A stretch of DNA of 64,000 nt from Arthrobacter sp. EpRS71 (GCF_001512285.1 NZ_LNUV01000001.1:106015-170014); one strand, 5' to 3'. Positions 16,182 to 25,743 are shown, counted from the stretch's first letter. Notes: generated by a model not told the origin, from the sequence alone. Program-made: numbers and translations.

Positions 16182-17958
16182 GACAGCCCGTCCACGCCGC
16201 AGGTTCCGTTGGACCACCGGCCTCATTGTGGGTCTCGTGATGATGTCCGTCATGGTCCTCACTGCGATTCTCGCGCCGATATTCCTGTCGGAGGCCGCCG
16301 AGAAACTGACCCCGCAGGCCTCGCAAGGACCCAGTGCCGCTCACTGGCTGGGTACCGATGACTTCGGCCGCGATGTTCTCGCCCGTTCTTTGGTCGCTAC
16401 CCGTCTGACGCTGCTCATGACGGCGGCCACCACGGCAATCGCCGTCGTCGCAGGCATTGCAATCGGCACCGCTGTATGGTTGGCACCCCGCCGGATCCGC
16501 GCCGCCGTGCTCCGCGTCATCGAAGCGGCCGTCGCCTACCCGAGCCTCATCTTCTCCCTGCTGATCGCCGCTATCCTCGGGCAAGGCACGTGGTCTGCAG
16601 TATTGGCCATCTCCATCGCCAGCATCCCTGCATTCGCCCGACTCACCGCGAACATGGCGGCTTCGATCTCCCAGCGAAACTACGTCTCCACAGCGCGGTT
16701 GCTTGGCGTCTCCGGACCCCACATCATCACCAGGCACCTGCTGCCGAATATGGCAGAACCACTCCTAGTGTTGACCGCCACCGTGTTCGCCACAACGTTG
16801 ATCGACCTCTCCAGCCTGTCTTTCATTGGTTTGGGCGTACAGAATCCTGAGTATGACTTTGGACGCTTGTTGAACGAGGGGCTCGTCAACATCTATTCCC
16901 AGCCTCTCCAGGCTGTGATGCCTTCCATCATGATCACCATTACCGGTCTGGGCGCCATGCTGATCGGTGATGGCCTTGCCGCCGCCACCGATCCCCGCGG
17001 TGGGCGGAAGTTCGGCAGCCTCCGCAAGGCTTCCGAAGTGCCCGCCTCGATGCGCGCTGATGCCCAAGCGCTGGTTGAGGTGGACAACCTGACCGTCACC
17101 ACGCCGTCGGGCGTTCCGTTGGTCAAGGGCGTGTCTCTCAGCATCCATGCTGGTGAGGTGGTGGGCCTGGTGGGGGAGTCCGGTTCCGGTAAATCACTCA
17201 CCGCCATGTCCATTGCCGGGCTGCTGCCCGAGGAACTGGGCGTCAGTGCCAAGACCATGCGCCTCGGCGAGCTGAACCTCTTGAAGAAGAACAACCCACG
17301 CGAGCTAGCCATCTCGATCGGGCTCGTTTATCAAGACCCGGGAACAAGCTTCAATCCGGCACTCCGCATTGGATCGCAGCTCACTGAAGTAAGCCGCGTG
17401 CACCTCGGTCAGTCCCGGAGAACAGCGTTCGGCCGGATGGTCAAGGCCTTGGCAGACATTCGGATTACCCAACCCGAAAAACGGATGAAGCAACACCCCC
17501 ACGAACTCTCCGGCGGGATGCTTCAACGAGCCATGATCGCGTCGACCCTGGTCACAGACCCTCGCCTGATCATCGCCGATGAGCCCACCACAGCCCTCGA
17601 CGTGACAGTCCAGGCCGATGTGCTCAGGCAGTTCCGCACCATCAACCGTGAAATGGGCACAGCCATGCTGTTCATCTCCCACGACATTGGGGTGGTGCAG
17701 GCGCTATGCGACAAGGTCATCGTGATGAACGGCGGCAAGATCCTCGAGCGGCTCACGGGCGAAGAACTCGCCGCCGGCAAGGTGAAGCACCCGTACACCA
17801 AAGCGCTGCTTGCCGCGACGCCGTCCATTGCCGAACGCAAGGCCGAGCTCGTAACGGTCACGGCCAAGGACTTCGCCCTGGACGAAGTTTTCGACGACGA
17901 CCCAGCCGACGGCGGGCATATCACCAACAGCCCGGGCAGCAAGGAGACCGCACAATGA
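16174..17958 (+). CDS. ABC importer permease-ATPase fusion (DppC-DppD type)
   Basis: A 594-residue fusion. Residues 1-285 are a DppC-type permease (HWLGTDDFGRDVLAR, EAA-like loop NYVSTARLLGVSGPHIITRHLLPN, LSFIGLGVQNP). Residues 295-594 are a DppD-type ATPase with Walker A GESGSGKS, signature LSGGMLQRAMIA and Walker B LIIADEPTTALD. The two parts are usually separate genes, and one continuous reading frame joins them with no stop or frameshift between. It overlaps the previous gene by 8 bases and the next by 4 (ATGA). The fusion fixes one permease and one ATPase per polypeptide. Confidence 0.9.
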   Translation: MAETARPRRRFRWTTGLIVGLVMMSVMVLTAILAPIFLSEAAEKLTPQASQGPSAAHWLGTDDFGRDVLARSLVATRLTLLMTAATTAIAVVAGIAIGTAVWLAPRRIRAAVLRVIEAAVAYPSLIFSLLIAAILGQGTWSAVLAISIASIPAFARLTANMAASISQRNYVSTARLLGVSGPHIITRHLLPNMAEPLLVLTATVFATTLIDLSSLSFIGLGVQNPEYDFGRLLNEGLVNIYSQPLQAVMPSIMITITGLGAMLIGDGLAAATDPRGGRKFGSLRKASEVPASMRADAQALVEVDNLTVTTPSGVPLVKGVSLSIHAGEVVGLVGESGSGKSLTAMSIAGLLPEELGVSAKTMRLGELNLLKKNNPRELAISIGLVYQDPGTSFNPALRIGSQLTEVSRVHLGQSRRTAFGRMVKALADIRITQPEKRMKQHPHELSGGMLQRAMIASTLVTDPRLIIADEPTTALDVTVQADVLRQFRTINREMGTAMLFISHDIGVVQALCDKVIVMNGGKILERLTGEELAAGKVKHPYTKALLAATPSIAERKAELVTVTAKDFALDEVFDDDPADGGHITNSPGSKETAQ

Positions 17959-18776
17959 GCGCTGTAGTAACGCAGAATCAGCCGGTGTTGGAACTGAACG
18001 ACGTCAAGGTGACGTTCGGTTCCGGACGTTCGGCCGCCACTGTCCTCAAAGGCGTGAACGCCAGTATCCATGCAGGCAAGACGCTGGGCATCGTGGGGGA
18101 GTCGGGGTCGGGAAAGTCAACGATGGCCAAAGCGATAGTGGGCCTGGTGAAGCCCAGCGACGGACAGATCTCGTTCTCCGGCCGCGACGTGACGAAAATG
18201 TCCGGGGCCGAGCGCCGCCGCATGCGGCGGGCGGTGCAGATGGTTCCCCAGGATCCGTATTCCTCGCTCAACCCGCGGCGGACCATTGGGCAAACCCTCG
18301 CGGAGGCAATCGATCCCCTGCGGGCCAATCCCAAGGAACACAGCGAGAAGATCTCCTACTGGCTCTCAACCATCCGCCTGGACCCTGAAGTGGCCGAACG
18401 CTATCCGCACGAGTTTTCCGGTGGACAGCGGCAGCGCATTGCCATCGCCCGCGCACTGGCTGTGCAGCCAAAATTGATCATCGCGGACGAGATCACCTCC
18501 GCCTTGGATCTATCGGTTCAGGCTGAGATCTTGAACCTCATTGGCAGGCTCCGGAAAGAGCTGGACCTCACCATGGCTTTCATCTCGCACGACCTGGACG
18601 TTGTGCACCACGTCAGCGACGAAATCCTGGTCCTGTTCCACGGCGAAGTAGTTGAGCAGGGGGATGTCGACGCGGTTTACGGGAACCCTCAACATCCCTA
18701 CACGCGCCGGCTGATTGACTCAGTTCCGGGCGGGCCGGGGTTCGATATTGGAGAACGCCGGGTAATGGCCCGCTGA
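17955..18776 (+). CDS. ABC importer ATPase, DppF type
   Basis: A 273-residue ATPase with Walker A GESGSGKS, Q-loop VQMVPQDPYSSLNPRRT, signature FSGGQRQRIAIARAL and Walker B LIIADEITSALD. The family usually reads ADEPTSALD, and isoleucine replaces proline here. The H-loop lies in FISHDLDVV. The C-terminus (PQHPYTRRLIDSVPG) is typical of oligopeptide-type ATPases. It completes the importer by pairing with the fused ATPase domain. The ATG overlaps the preceding TGA as ATGA. ATG 17955 was preferred over much longer upstream readings. Confidence 0.9.
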   Translation: MSAVVTQNQPVLELNDVKVTFGSGRSAATVLKGVNASIHAGKTLGIVGESGSGKSTMAKAIVGLVKPSDGQISFSGRDVTKMSGAERRRMRRAVQMVPQDPYSSLNPRRTIGQTLAEAIDPLRANPKEHSEKISYWLSTIRLDPEVAERYPHEFSGGQRQRIAIARALAVQPKLIIADEITSALDLSVQAEILNLIGRLRKELDLTMAFISHDLDVVHHVSDEILVLFHGEVVEQGDVDAVYGNPQHPYTRRLIDSVPGGPGFDIGERRVMAR

Positions 18777-18941
18777 GCCGTCGAAGTGCTGAGCCACGCG
18801 GAACGGTTGTGCGCTGGGCTGCTGGCTATTGGTTAGGTGGCGGCGCATACTCAGGGTGACAGCCACACGTGCTGCTTTACCGTCCTCCCGGTGTCCCCCG
18901 TCAAGGGTTGTTGTCAGGGCACAATGAGGAATGAGGCCGTC

Positions 18942-19685
18942 ATGGCCCTTGAATCACGCTTACTTCCCGCCGATCTTGTTGTCGACCATATGCAGGACCT
19001 TGTCTTGAAGACCGAGGACGTGAGGGAAATGTTGGACGAACTCGTGGAATTCACCTCGCTAACCCTGACCGATCCCGCCATTGCTTTCTGCAGCATCACC
19101 CTGATGCAGCGAAAGAAGCCGGTTACTGTGGCCAGCAGCGAAGAGGGTGCCGTTCAGCTCGATAAGATCCAGTACGGCGCCGGGGACGGGCCATGTTTGT
19201 CCGCGATCCGCAACCAAACCGCTGTGCATATCCCGGACCTGTCCCAGGAGCACCGTTGGTCTTCGTATACGGAGGCCGCGCAGGAGGTGGGAGTCGGATC
19301 TAGCCTTTCCGTGCCGCTTGCCCTGTCGGGAGAAGCGGAAGCGGGCCTGAATCTGTACTCCACCCGTTCCGAGGGCTTCAGCCGTGAGGATATTGATGCT
19401 GTGGAGTCCTACGCATATCACGCCTCGAAAGCACTCCGTCTCGCCGTGAAAATCAGCCAGCTGGCCGAGGCGAAAACGAATCTCACAGCTGCCTTGGAAT
19501 CGCGCACGACCATTGACCTGGCAACGGGTGCCATCATGGCCCAAAACCGGTGCAACCAGGAAACGGCCATCACCATCATGAAGATTGCCTCCAGCACACG
19601 AAACGTTAAACTCCGCGACATCGCTGCGTCCGTGGTCACTTCAGTTTCAGATGACCCTCGAGTGCGGACCCACTTCGATGCCTAG
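18942..19685 (+). CDS. GAF-ANTAR signalling protein
   Basis: A 247-residue cytoplasmic regulator. A GAF sensor domain (about residues 20-165, with LDKIQYGAGDGPCLSAIRN and SLSVPLAL) is followed by a C-terminal ANTAR helical bundle (LESRTTIDLATGAIMAQNRC to IAASVV). ANTAR domains bind tandem RNA hairpins and act as antiterminators. The start is either ATG 18942, used here with GAGG upstream, or ATG 18924. It is one of three GAF-ANTAR genes within 3.5 kb. Its stop codon lies in a CTAG that also supplies the stop of the convergent desaturase. Confidence 0.85.
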   Translation: MALESRLLPADLVVDHMQDLVLKTEDVREMLDELVEFTSLTLTDPAIAFCSITLMQRKKPVTVASSEEGAVQLDKIQYGAGDGPCLSAIRNQTAVHIPDLSQEHRWSSYTEAAQEVGVGSSLSVPLALSGEAEAGLNLYSTRSEGFSREDIDAVESYAYHASKALRLAVKISQLAEAKTNLTAALESRTTIDLATGAIMAQNRCNQETAITIMKIASSTRNVKLRDIAASVVTSVSDDPRVRTHFDA

Positions 19686-20797
19686 CGTCCGTGCTCTCCG
19701 GCGAGGGGACAGGTGAACGGGTCAGCCGCCGCGAGACCGACTGTATTGAGGTAGCGGATCACGATTGCGTAGGAGCGCATCAGCCCGGTTTCGGTGTACG
19801 GGATGCCAGCGAGCACACAGTGTGCTTTGACAAGTTGACTGGCTTCGCGCAGATGCCGGCGGGGCATGTCAGGAAACAAATGGTGTTCGATCTGGTAATT
19901 GAGCCCACCCATGAAGAACGTCACGAATCCATTGCCGGTGATGTTGCGGGACGTGACGACCTGCCGGGTCAGGAAGTCGGCACGACTGTCTTGGGGCAGT
20001 ATCGGCATTCCTTTGTGGTTTGGTGCAAAGGTTCCGCCCATGTATAGCCCGAAGACGGCAACCTGAACCCCGATAAATGCCGCAGCCAGGCCAGGGGACA
20101 GCACGAGGAAGAGCATCCCGAAGTAGGTGCCAAAGCGCACACCCAGCAGGCCAAGCTCAAGCCAGCGAAACTTCACCTGCCCAGAACGCAGCAAGTACTT
20201 CAGCGAGTCGATGTGTAAGGTCCACCCGAGGAACAAAAGTAGTGGGAAGAGGAGGTAACCCTGTCGCCTGCCGTAGGCCCGGGAAAACCGTCCACGGTTG
20301 GTCTGCACCTCGTTGTGGAAGACGATGGCGCCGGGAGCGATGTCCGGATCCCTATTAACCACGTTCGGCCGGGCGTGATGCCTTGAGTGTTTGTCGGTCC
20401 AGTAGGCGTAACTCATGCCCACTACCAACGTTGCCAGCATGCGTGCAGCCCACTCGTTTGCCGTCCGGGAAGCAAAGACCTGAAAGTGCCCGGCTTCGTG
20501 TCCGACTAAAGCGAATTGCGTGAAGAGAACACCGAGTGCGGCCGCGACTGCAAGCTGGAGCCAAGAATCGCCCAGAACGAAGAAGGCCATCCAGACGCCC
20601 CCGCCCGCAAGTATCAGGAGCATCGAGAGCAGGAGGTAACGGCCGCGGCAACGCTCAAGGAGCCCTGCTTCCTTAGCTGACGCCAAGAGTCCCGCGTAAC
20701 TGCCGGTGACTTTGTTGATGCGGATTCCGGACGTTGACTTCTGGGCATCTGGCGCACGCGTGGGCACCACCGGTGGGGGCTGGTTGATGAGCGACAA
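19682..20797 (-). CDS. Acyl-lipid fatty acid desaturase
   Basis: A 371-residue integral membrane di-iron desaturase. The three histidine boxes are HEAGH, HSRHH (within WTDKHSRHHARPNVVNRDPD) and QIEHH (within NYQIEHHLFPDMPRRHL), with four or more hydrophobic segments between them. It inserts double bonds into membrane acyl chains, often in response to cold. I chose the TTG at 20797 because GAGGAGG lies 7 bases upstream; the open frame extends to 20866 but has no such site. It stands alone between GAF-ANTAR genes. A second, different desaturase is encoded at 54850. Confidence 0.88.
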   Translation of the reverse strand: MSLINQPPPVVPTRAPDAQKSTSGIRINKVTGSYAGLLASAKEAGLLERCRGRYLLLSMLLILAGGGVWMAFFVLGDSWLQLAVAAALGVLFTQFALVGHEAGHFQVFASRTANEWAARMLATLVVGMSYAYWTDKHSRHHARPNVVNRDPDIAPGAIVFHNEVQTNRGRFSRAYGRRQGYLLFPLLLFLGWTLHIDSLKYLLRSGQVKFRWLELGLLGVRFGTYFGMLFLVLSPGLAAAFIGVQVAVFGLYMGGTFAPNHKGMPILPQDSRADFLTRQVVTSRNITGNGFVTFFMGGLNYQIEHHLFPDMPRRHLREASQLVKAHCVLAGIPYTETGLMRSYAIVIRYLNTVGLAAADPFTCPLAGEHGR

Positions 20798-20939
20798 GAT
20801 ATTGCCTCCTCGTATGTGCTTGGACTGCACTGCCGAGGTCTGGGGCAACAACACCAGCGTAGGCACGAAGAGTGTTCTGAGTCCATAGGAAATGGATCTG
20901 CGGGGGCAATCCTTTACCCGCGGCTAACAAGGATGAGTG

Positions 20940-21649
20940 CTAGATCATCAGGGTGCGTTTGACGATGCTTTCAGCCACGTCGTGCAGATTTTGCCGGGAA
21001 GCGCGAGCATGTGCGCGCAGCACGTTGAAGGCGTCGTCCATGGTGAGGTTTTTGGTCTGTGCGATGACACCTTTGGCTTGCTCGATGAGTACACGGGTAG
21101 TCAACGCACGCTGGAGTTGGTCGTTGAGGACGCCTGCCTCGCGGATGGTGCGTTCCTGAAGGAGGCTGATGGTCGCCACATCGGCCATGGCCTGGGCGAT
21201 GGCGGCGTCTTCGGGGGTCAGGGCGCCTGTCTCGGCGCCGAACAAACCCATGGCGCCGATGACCCTGGTGTGTACGCGCATAGGCACCGCGTGTACTGAC
21301 CTGAAGCCCATGTCCAAGGCAATGTGTTGGAAAGCCGGCCACCGGTCGCCAAGGTTGCTGATGTCATCTACAGTGATGACTGTTCCGCTGCGGTAGCACT
21401 CAACGCACGGGCCCGCTCCTGCTTCGAGTTGCAGTAGTTCCACCAACTTTGCTCACTGGTGGACGCGAGCAATTGGAGGCTCCCGTCGGCGTCGGACAGT
21501 AACAGTCCGGCCTGGGCGGCGTCGAGCAACTCGACGGCATCTGCGACGAGAGTGTGGAGCAGGTCCAGGACGTCGTAGTCTGCAACGAGGGTATCGGTCA
21601 GCTTCACGAACGTATCGCTAAGACGTTCGGCTCTGCTTTTGATGACCAT
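20940..21649 (-). pseudogene. GAF-ANTAR protein, frameshifted
   Basis: The N-terminal part (from ATG 21649: MVIKSRAERLSDTFVKLTDTL to LLASTSEQS) and the C-terminal part (LVELLQLEAGAGPCVECYRSG to the end) are adjacent pieces of one GAF-ANTAR protein in two reading frames. One base is missing near 21446. Restoring it gives a continuous protein of about 236 residues with a normal GAF domain and a C-terminal ANTAR domain (LIEQAKGVIAQTKNL). As written, the first 93 residues end in unrelated residues. It could be a real mutation or a sequencing error. It is 9 bp from the upstream GAF-ANTAR gene. Confidence 0.8.
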
Positions 21650-21658
21650 GTCTGCATT

Positions 21659-22393
21659 TTACTGTGAACTGGTATCGGAGGCGCCCGCTGCTGGGGTGAA
21701 ATCCAGCCGACGGCTCACCACGTCCAAGGCTGTTTCCTGCAACGGACGCCCGCTGGCGAAGGCGTGGCCGCGCAGCAACAGTAACGCCTCATAGGCGGTG
21801 CTGTCGGTTTGGACCAGCACCATCCCGGTTGCTTGGTGGATTTCCCGCCGCGCCAGTGGAATGCCCGCCGATCCGGCTCCATCGTCCGGTACAAATCCCC
21901 GCAGCAAAGCCCACGCCGTCCTGCCAGCGATGCGGGCGGCCTGGCTTGCCTGAGCGGGTGTGAACTCGCGTGGTGAGGTGCAGTAAAGCTCCGCCACGCC
22001 GATGACCAGGCCACCGGCGAGCAAGGGAAAGACGAAGAGTGCCGCAGCTTCGGTTGTGGTGGCTGCCTCGGCGAAGGCCGGCCATGACCGGGCTCCGATG
22101 CCGCTCAAATTGGGGATCATGACCGGTTGCTGGCTACGGAAAACATCCCACCGTGGCCCGTCGCCGAGATCGTACTGGAGCTCATCGAGCAGGGCTGCTG
22201 TAGCGTCGGAGGCGCACATCAGTGTTTCGGCTGCAGAACCACCAAAGACAGATACGGCCGCGCCATTGATGGGCAATTCCTTGAGGAATGCGGCGCACAG
22301 ATCGGCGTCGAGGGCATTCTCCGACGCTGAGGTCATTTGGGGCACGTGTCGTGAGATCTTATGCAATGGCTCGGCTGCACTAGTGTCCACCAT
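21659..22393 (-). CDS. GAF-ANTAR signalling protein
   Basis: A 244-residue protein with an N-terminal GAF-like domain (LLDELQYDLGDGPRWDVF, VFPLLAGGLVIGVAELY) and a C-terminal ANTAR domain (IHQATGMVLVQTDSTAYEALLLLRGHAFA). It is likely to act as an antiterminator on target RNAs after sensing a small ligand or redox change. It lies directly upstream of the frameshifted GAF-ANTAR gene with a 9-bp gap, so the two form an operon. An internal ATG (MTSASEN) is a possible shorter start. The ligand is not evident. Confidence 0.83.
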   Translation of the reverse strand: MVDTSAAEPLHKISRHVPQMTSASENALDADLCAAFLKELPINGAAVSVFGGSAAETLMCASDATAALLDELQYDLGDGPRWDVFRSQQPVMIPNLSGIGARSWPAFAEAATTTEAAALFVFPLLAGGLVIGVAELYCTSPREFTPAQASQAARIAGRTAWALLRGFVPDDGAGSAGIPLARREIHQATGMVLVQTDSTAYEALLLLRGHAFASGRPLQETALDVVSRRLDFTPAAGASDTSSQ

Positions 22394-22491
22394 TCTTTGT
22401 TCTCAATACAGCCGGGCTCTGACTGCTTCCTCAACCATAGGCCCGTGGGCTTTGGTGGCTCTCGACGGCGGCAGTCGCCTCTGCCTGTAGG

Positions 22492-23283
22492 TCAGCTTCC
22501 TGCTGTGGCAGCCGCCAGGAGGACCAGGCTGAAGGACACCCAGTCATTGAGCACGTGCGCTCCGGTGGAGACGAGAATGTTCTTCGTCCGTATGAAGGCC
22601 AGCGTCAACACCATCCGGGCGGTTCCTATAACCAGGAGTGCTTGGGCAACGTTCCATCCGTACGTTGGCAAGTGGGCTGCACCGAACCACAGTGCTGTGA
22701 TGAGCCAGGCCAGAAGCAACGACGTTGTGCGGTTAAGTTTCGCTTTGGAGTACAGCCAATACATGACTGCCAGGAACGGCAGAATGGTGAAGACCTCTTC
22801 GCCGAGCAACTGAATACCGGTTCCGACATAGAAGGCCACCACTTCGCCGGGTCCACGCTCCAGGATCCCGTCTGTGGCCTTGTTGGCGTTGGCTCCGAAA
22901 ATGGACGACACGATGATGCCCACCACGAAGCTGATGACCAAGTTGAGGAGCCAGAAGATGACCATGGCAAGGTAGTCTGCGCCGGTCGGCTTATGGAAAA
23001 TCGATTTCCAGTAAGACCCTGTGAGTCAGATGAACACGGCCAAGGGGATGGCAACGAACAGGAACCGGGGGAGCAGCGCAATGACGTTGGTGTTCTGGGG
23101 AAGCAGAACCAGTGCCGCAAATCCAACCATGCAGGAAACGATGACGACGATCCATTTCCACGTGGCAATTTCCGCGGGCTGGCCATCATAGAAAGGGACA
23201 TCACGGCCATCATCCCGTTCTATGAGGCGGCCGAAGCGCTTCTTACGCTCATCGACAGCTGGAACACTCATTGAATCGTCCAT
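22492..23283 (-). pseudogene. CPBP-family intramembrane protease, interrupted by an in-frame TGA
   Basis: From ATG 23283 (AAGGGG 6 bases upstream) the frame reads MDDSMSVPAVDERKKRFGRL into a first membrane segment, then meets TGA at 23026-23028 after LAVFI. The same frame resumes as LTGSYWKSIFHKP and runs to 22492 with several membrane segments. The CPBP motifs are all in the second part: GEEVFTILPF (glutamate pair), FGAAHLP and HVLND. No frameshift is involved; a single base change would explain it. Either the gene is dead or a short peptide and an N-terminally truncated protease are made separately. Confidence 0.75.
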
Positions 23284-23451
23284 CCGAAACCCCTTCAAAG
23301 CCGCTGTCTGCAACCAGAGCCAAGCAGGTGGGGGACTCTGGCTGAGAGAACCATATCGTTGCTAGATTGAAGCCGAAAGGGCCACGGTCAACTTTCCGGC
23401 TGGCCTGTCCACCGTCTACTACCGAAAGCTGACCGCCATGGAGCTGGACAC

Positions 23452-24264
23452 ATGACCCCGTCGTTGGCGTTCAGCGTCTTCACGTACGTGCTGGCACTCG
23501 GCTTTGGGATCTTGGCCATTGGCTACTGCATGGCGAAGCGCAAGCCGGTTCTTCGTAGTCTCGGCCTGACCTTCAACCGCTGGCTGCCGATTGACGTTGT
23601 CATTGGTCTTGCGATCACGTTCGTCGCGATCGGGCTGGTGTTCGTCGTCGAAATGCTTTTGGGAGCGATTTCAGTCCAACCGGGCACTCTCACCTGGACG
23701 TCGTTCGTCAACGAAGTACTGGTCCCGTTGGCCGGAGCGGCAGCGCTCGAAGAACTGTTATTCCGAGTTCTGCTGCTCAGCGGCGTGGCCATAGTACTGT
23801 CACGCCTCCAGCGCGGGCGGTGGATAGCTGTGCTTGTTACGGCAGCCCTCTTTGGTGCGGGGCATCTGGGAAATGAGGGCGCCACCGCGGTCAGTGCGTT
23901 TGGGACAGGACTCGGCGGGGTCATCTACGCCGTCGCCTTCCTGACCACGCGCAGCGTATGGCTTCCTTTCGGGCTCCACCTGGGCTGGAACATGTCGCAA
24001 GGCCTGTTTGGGCTTCCGATCAGTGGCCACCTTGTGCCGGGCTGGTTCAGCTCCACCTCCTCCGGCGCGGAGATCCTGAACGGTGGCGCCTATGGTCCCG
24101 AAGGCGGTATCCCAGGCATGCTGGCCCGAGTACTGATCATCGCGCTCGTTTTCGTCTATGTGAAGAAGCGTTGGCCAACCGGGAGCGTAGGGACTCTGCA
24201 GTTCGCGCCCGATCCACAGAGGAGATCCTTAGCGAGCAGGGAGTCCGCAGCCAGGACTTCCTGA
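23452..24264 (+). CDS. CPBP-family intramembrane metalloprotease
   Basis: A 270-residue membrane protein with about seven or eight hydrophobic segments and the CPBP (CAAX protease/bacteriocin-processing) motifs intact. They are ALEELLFRVLL (glutamate pair plus arginine), ALFGAGHLGN (histidine) and FGLHLGWNMSQ (histidine and asparagine). It probably cleaves a membrane or prenylated protein, but the substrate is unknown. It diverges from the broken CPBP gene, and the two are only distantly alike. The ATG at 23452 lacks a clear ribosome site. Confidence 0.85.
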   Translation: MTPSLAFSVFTYVLALGFGILAIGYCMAKRKPVLRSLGLTFNRWLPIDVVIGLAITFVAIGLVFVVEMLLGAISVQPGTLTWTSFVNEVLVPLAGAAALEELLFRVLLLSGVAIVLSRLQRGRWIAVLVTAALFGAGHLGNEGATAVSAFGTGLGGVIYAVAFLTTRSVWLPFGLHLGWNMSQGLFGLPISGHLVPGWFSSTSSGAEILNGGAYGPEGGIPGMLARVLIIALVFVYVKKRWPTGSVGTLQFAPDPQRRSLASRESAARTS

Positions 24265-24327
24265 GTCCCTGGATTGGTCCGGAGCCCTGCCCGCTTCACG
24301 CTGGAGCATGCGGACGTTTTTGCCGGT

Positions 24328-25743
24328 CTACTGTGGGTTGAAGGTGAGACCTAGCAGGGCGTTCTCGGTGACTTCGGGAAGTGCGGGGTGGATCCAGTAC
24401 TGCTTGCTCGCGAACTGGCGCACGTCGAGGTCGAAGGCCAGGACGGTGATCATTTGCTGGATCAGGGTTGATGCTTGGGGGCCCATGTAATGGGCGCCCA
24501 GGAGTTTGCCGGTGTCTTTGTCGGCGATGAGTTTGCAGATGCCGGTGGTGTCCTCCAAGGCCCAGCCGTAGGCGACGTCCCCGTAGCGCTGGACTTTGGT
24601 TGTCACGTTGCGGCCTTGCTCGCGGGCTTGGGATTCGGTCATACCGACGGTGGCAATTTGCGGGTGGGTGAAGGTGGCAGCCGGCACGTGGTCGTGGGGC
24701 ATTTTCTGCAGGTTCTCCGGGTTCAGCAGGTTGTGGCGCACGGCGCGCATCTCGGCGTTGGCAACATGTTTGAGCATGTAAGGAGAGGAGACGTCGCCAA
24801 GGGCCCAGACACCTGCGGCGGAGGTTGACCGGCCGTACTCATCCACCTTGATGCGCCCGGCTCCTATTGTCTCGATCCCACCCGTGGGCAGGTCCAAGAG
24901 GTCCCCGTTAGGGATGCGCCCGGTGGCCACCAACAGTACCTCCCCGGTGGCGGAGGAGCCGTCGTCGAGCCTGACAGTTATGCCTTGCTCGGTCTGATCG
25001 GCGCCGACGGTGGTCCTGCCGGACCGGATGTCGAAGCGCTCGGCGGCCAGGTCATTGAATGGGACGTGCAGGTCGTCATCGAGGTTCCGTAGGAGCGTGG
25101 ATCGGGCGATGATGGTGACGTCCGTGCCGAGGGCGTCGAAAACGTGGGCGAACTCCATGGCGATGGATCCACCACCGATGATGACCAGCGATGTGGGGAG
25201 CTGCGGGAGCCGCATGATGTCCTCGTTGGTGTGGTACCGCACGCCCGAGGCAGCGATGGCCTCGGGGATCAAGGGCCGGGAGCCTGCGGCGATGACGATT
25301 TGGTCACCGGAAATGATTTTCTGTTGAGCCCCTTGGCCCGTGCGCAAGGTGCGTTCTCCGACGAAGACGGCGTGCTGGTCGTAAACGTCGACGTTCGGGC
25401 TGTCTGGGCCGCGGCGGTATTCCTCACCGGCGGCGGAAATGGCATCGACGCGCTTCCCAAAGATGCGGTCAACCATGCCAGGCCAGTCTATGGACGTGAC
25501 CCCGGCGTGGAGGCCCAGCCGTCCGGAATCAACGATGTCCAGCGCGGTGTCAGCGGTGTGCACGTACATTTTTGACGGGATGCAGCCGGCGTTCAAGCAG
25601 GTACCGCCGAACGACGCTTTCTCGATGATCGCGATCGACTGGTCTTCGAATTCGGGTCCTGGAATGGAATTTCCGGACCCGGTGCCGATGATGACCACGT
25701 CGTAGTGCCGATCCACGGTGGTCTTGTTGGCGGTTGTCTGCAT
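24328..25743 (-). CDS. mtr: Mycothione reductase
   Basis: A 471-residue FAD disulfide reductase that restores mycothiol from its disulfide with NADPH. The N-terminal IIGTGSGNSIPGPEFED is characteristic of mycothione reductases, in place of the usual GxGxxG wording of lipoamide dehydrogenase. The redox pair is in GGTCLNAGCIPSKM. The second nucleotide fold (VIIGGGSIAMEFAHVF) and the C-terminal HPALPEVTENALL complete the family order. ATG 25743 has GAGGA 8 bases upstream; a GTG at 25758 is less likely. The gene marks the organism as a mycothiol producer. Confidence 0.93.
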   Translation of the reverse strand: MQTTANKTTVDRHYDVVIIGTGSGNSIPGPEFEDQSIAIIEKASFGGTCLNAGCIPSKMYVHTADTALDIVDSGRLGLHAGVTSIDWPGMVDRIFGKRVDAISAAGEEYRRGPDSPNVDVYDQHAVFVGERTLRTGQGAQQKIISGDQIVIAAGSRPLIPEAIAASGVRYHTNEDIMRLPQLPTSLVIIGGGSIAMEFAHVFDALGTDVTIIARSTLLRNLDDDLHVPFNDLAAERFDIRSGRTTVGADQTEQGITVRLDDGSSATGEVLLVATGRIPNGDLLDLPTGGIETIGAGRIKVDEYGRSTSAAGVWALGDVSSPYMLKHVANAEMRAVRHNLLNPENLQKMPHDHVPAATFTHPQIATVGMTESQAREQGRNVTTKVQRYGDVAYGWALEDTTGICKLIADKDTGKLLGAHYMGPQASTLIQQMITVLAFDLDVRQFASKQYWIHPALPEVTENALLGLTFNPQ

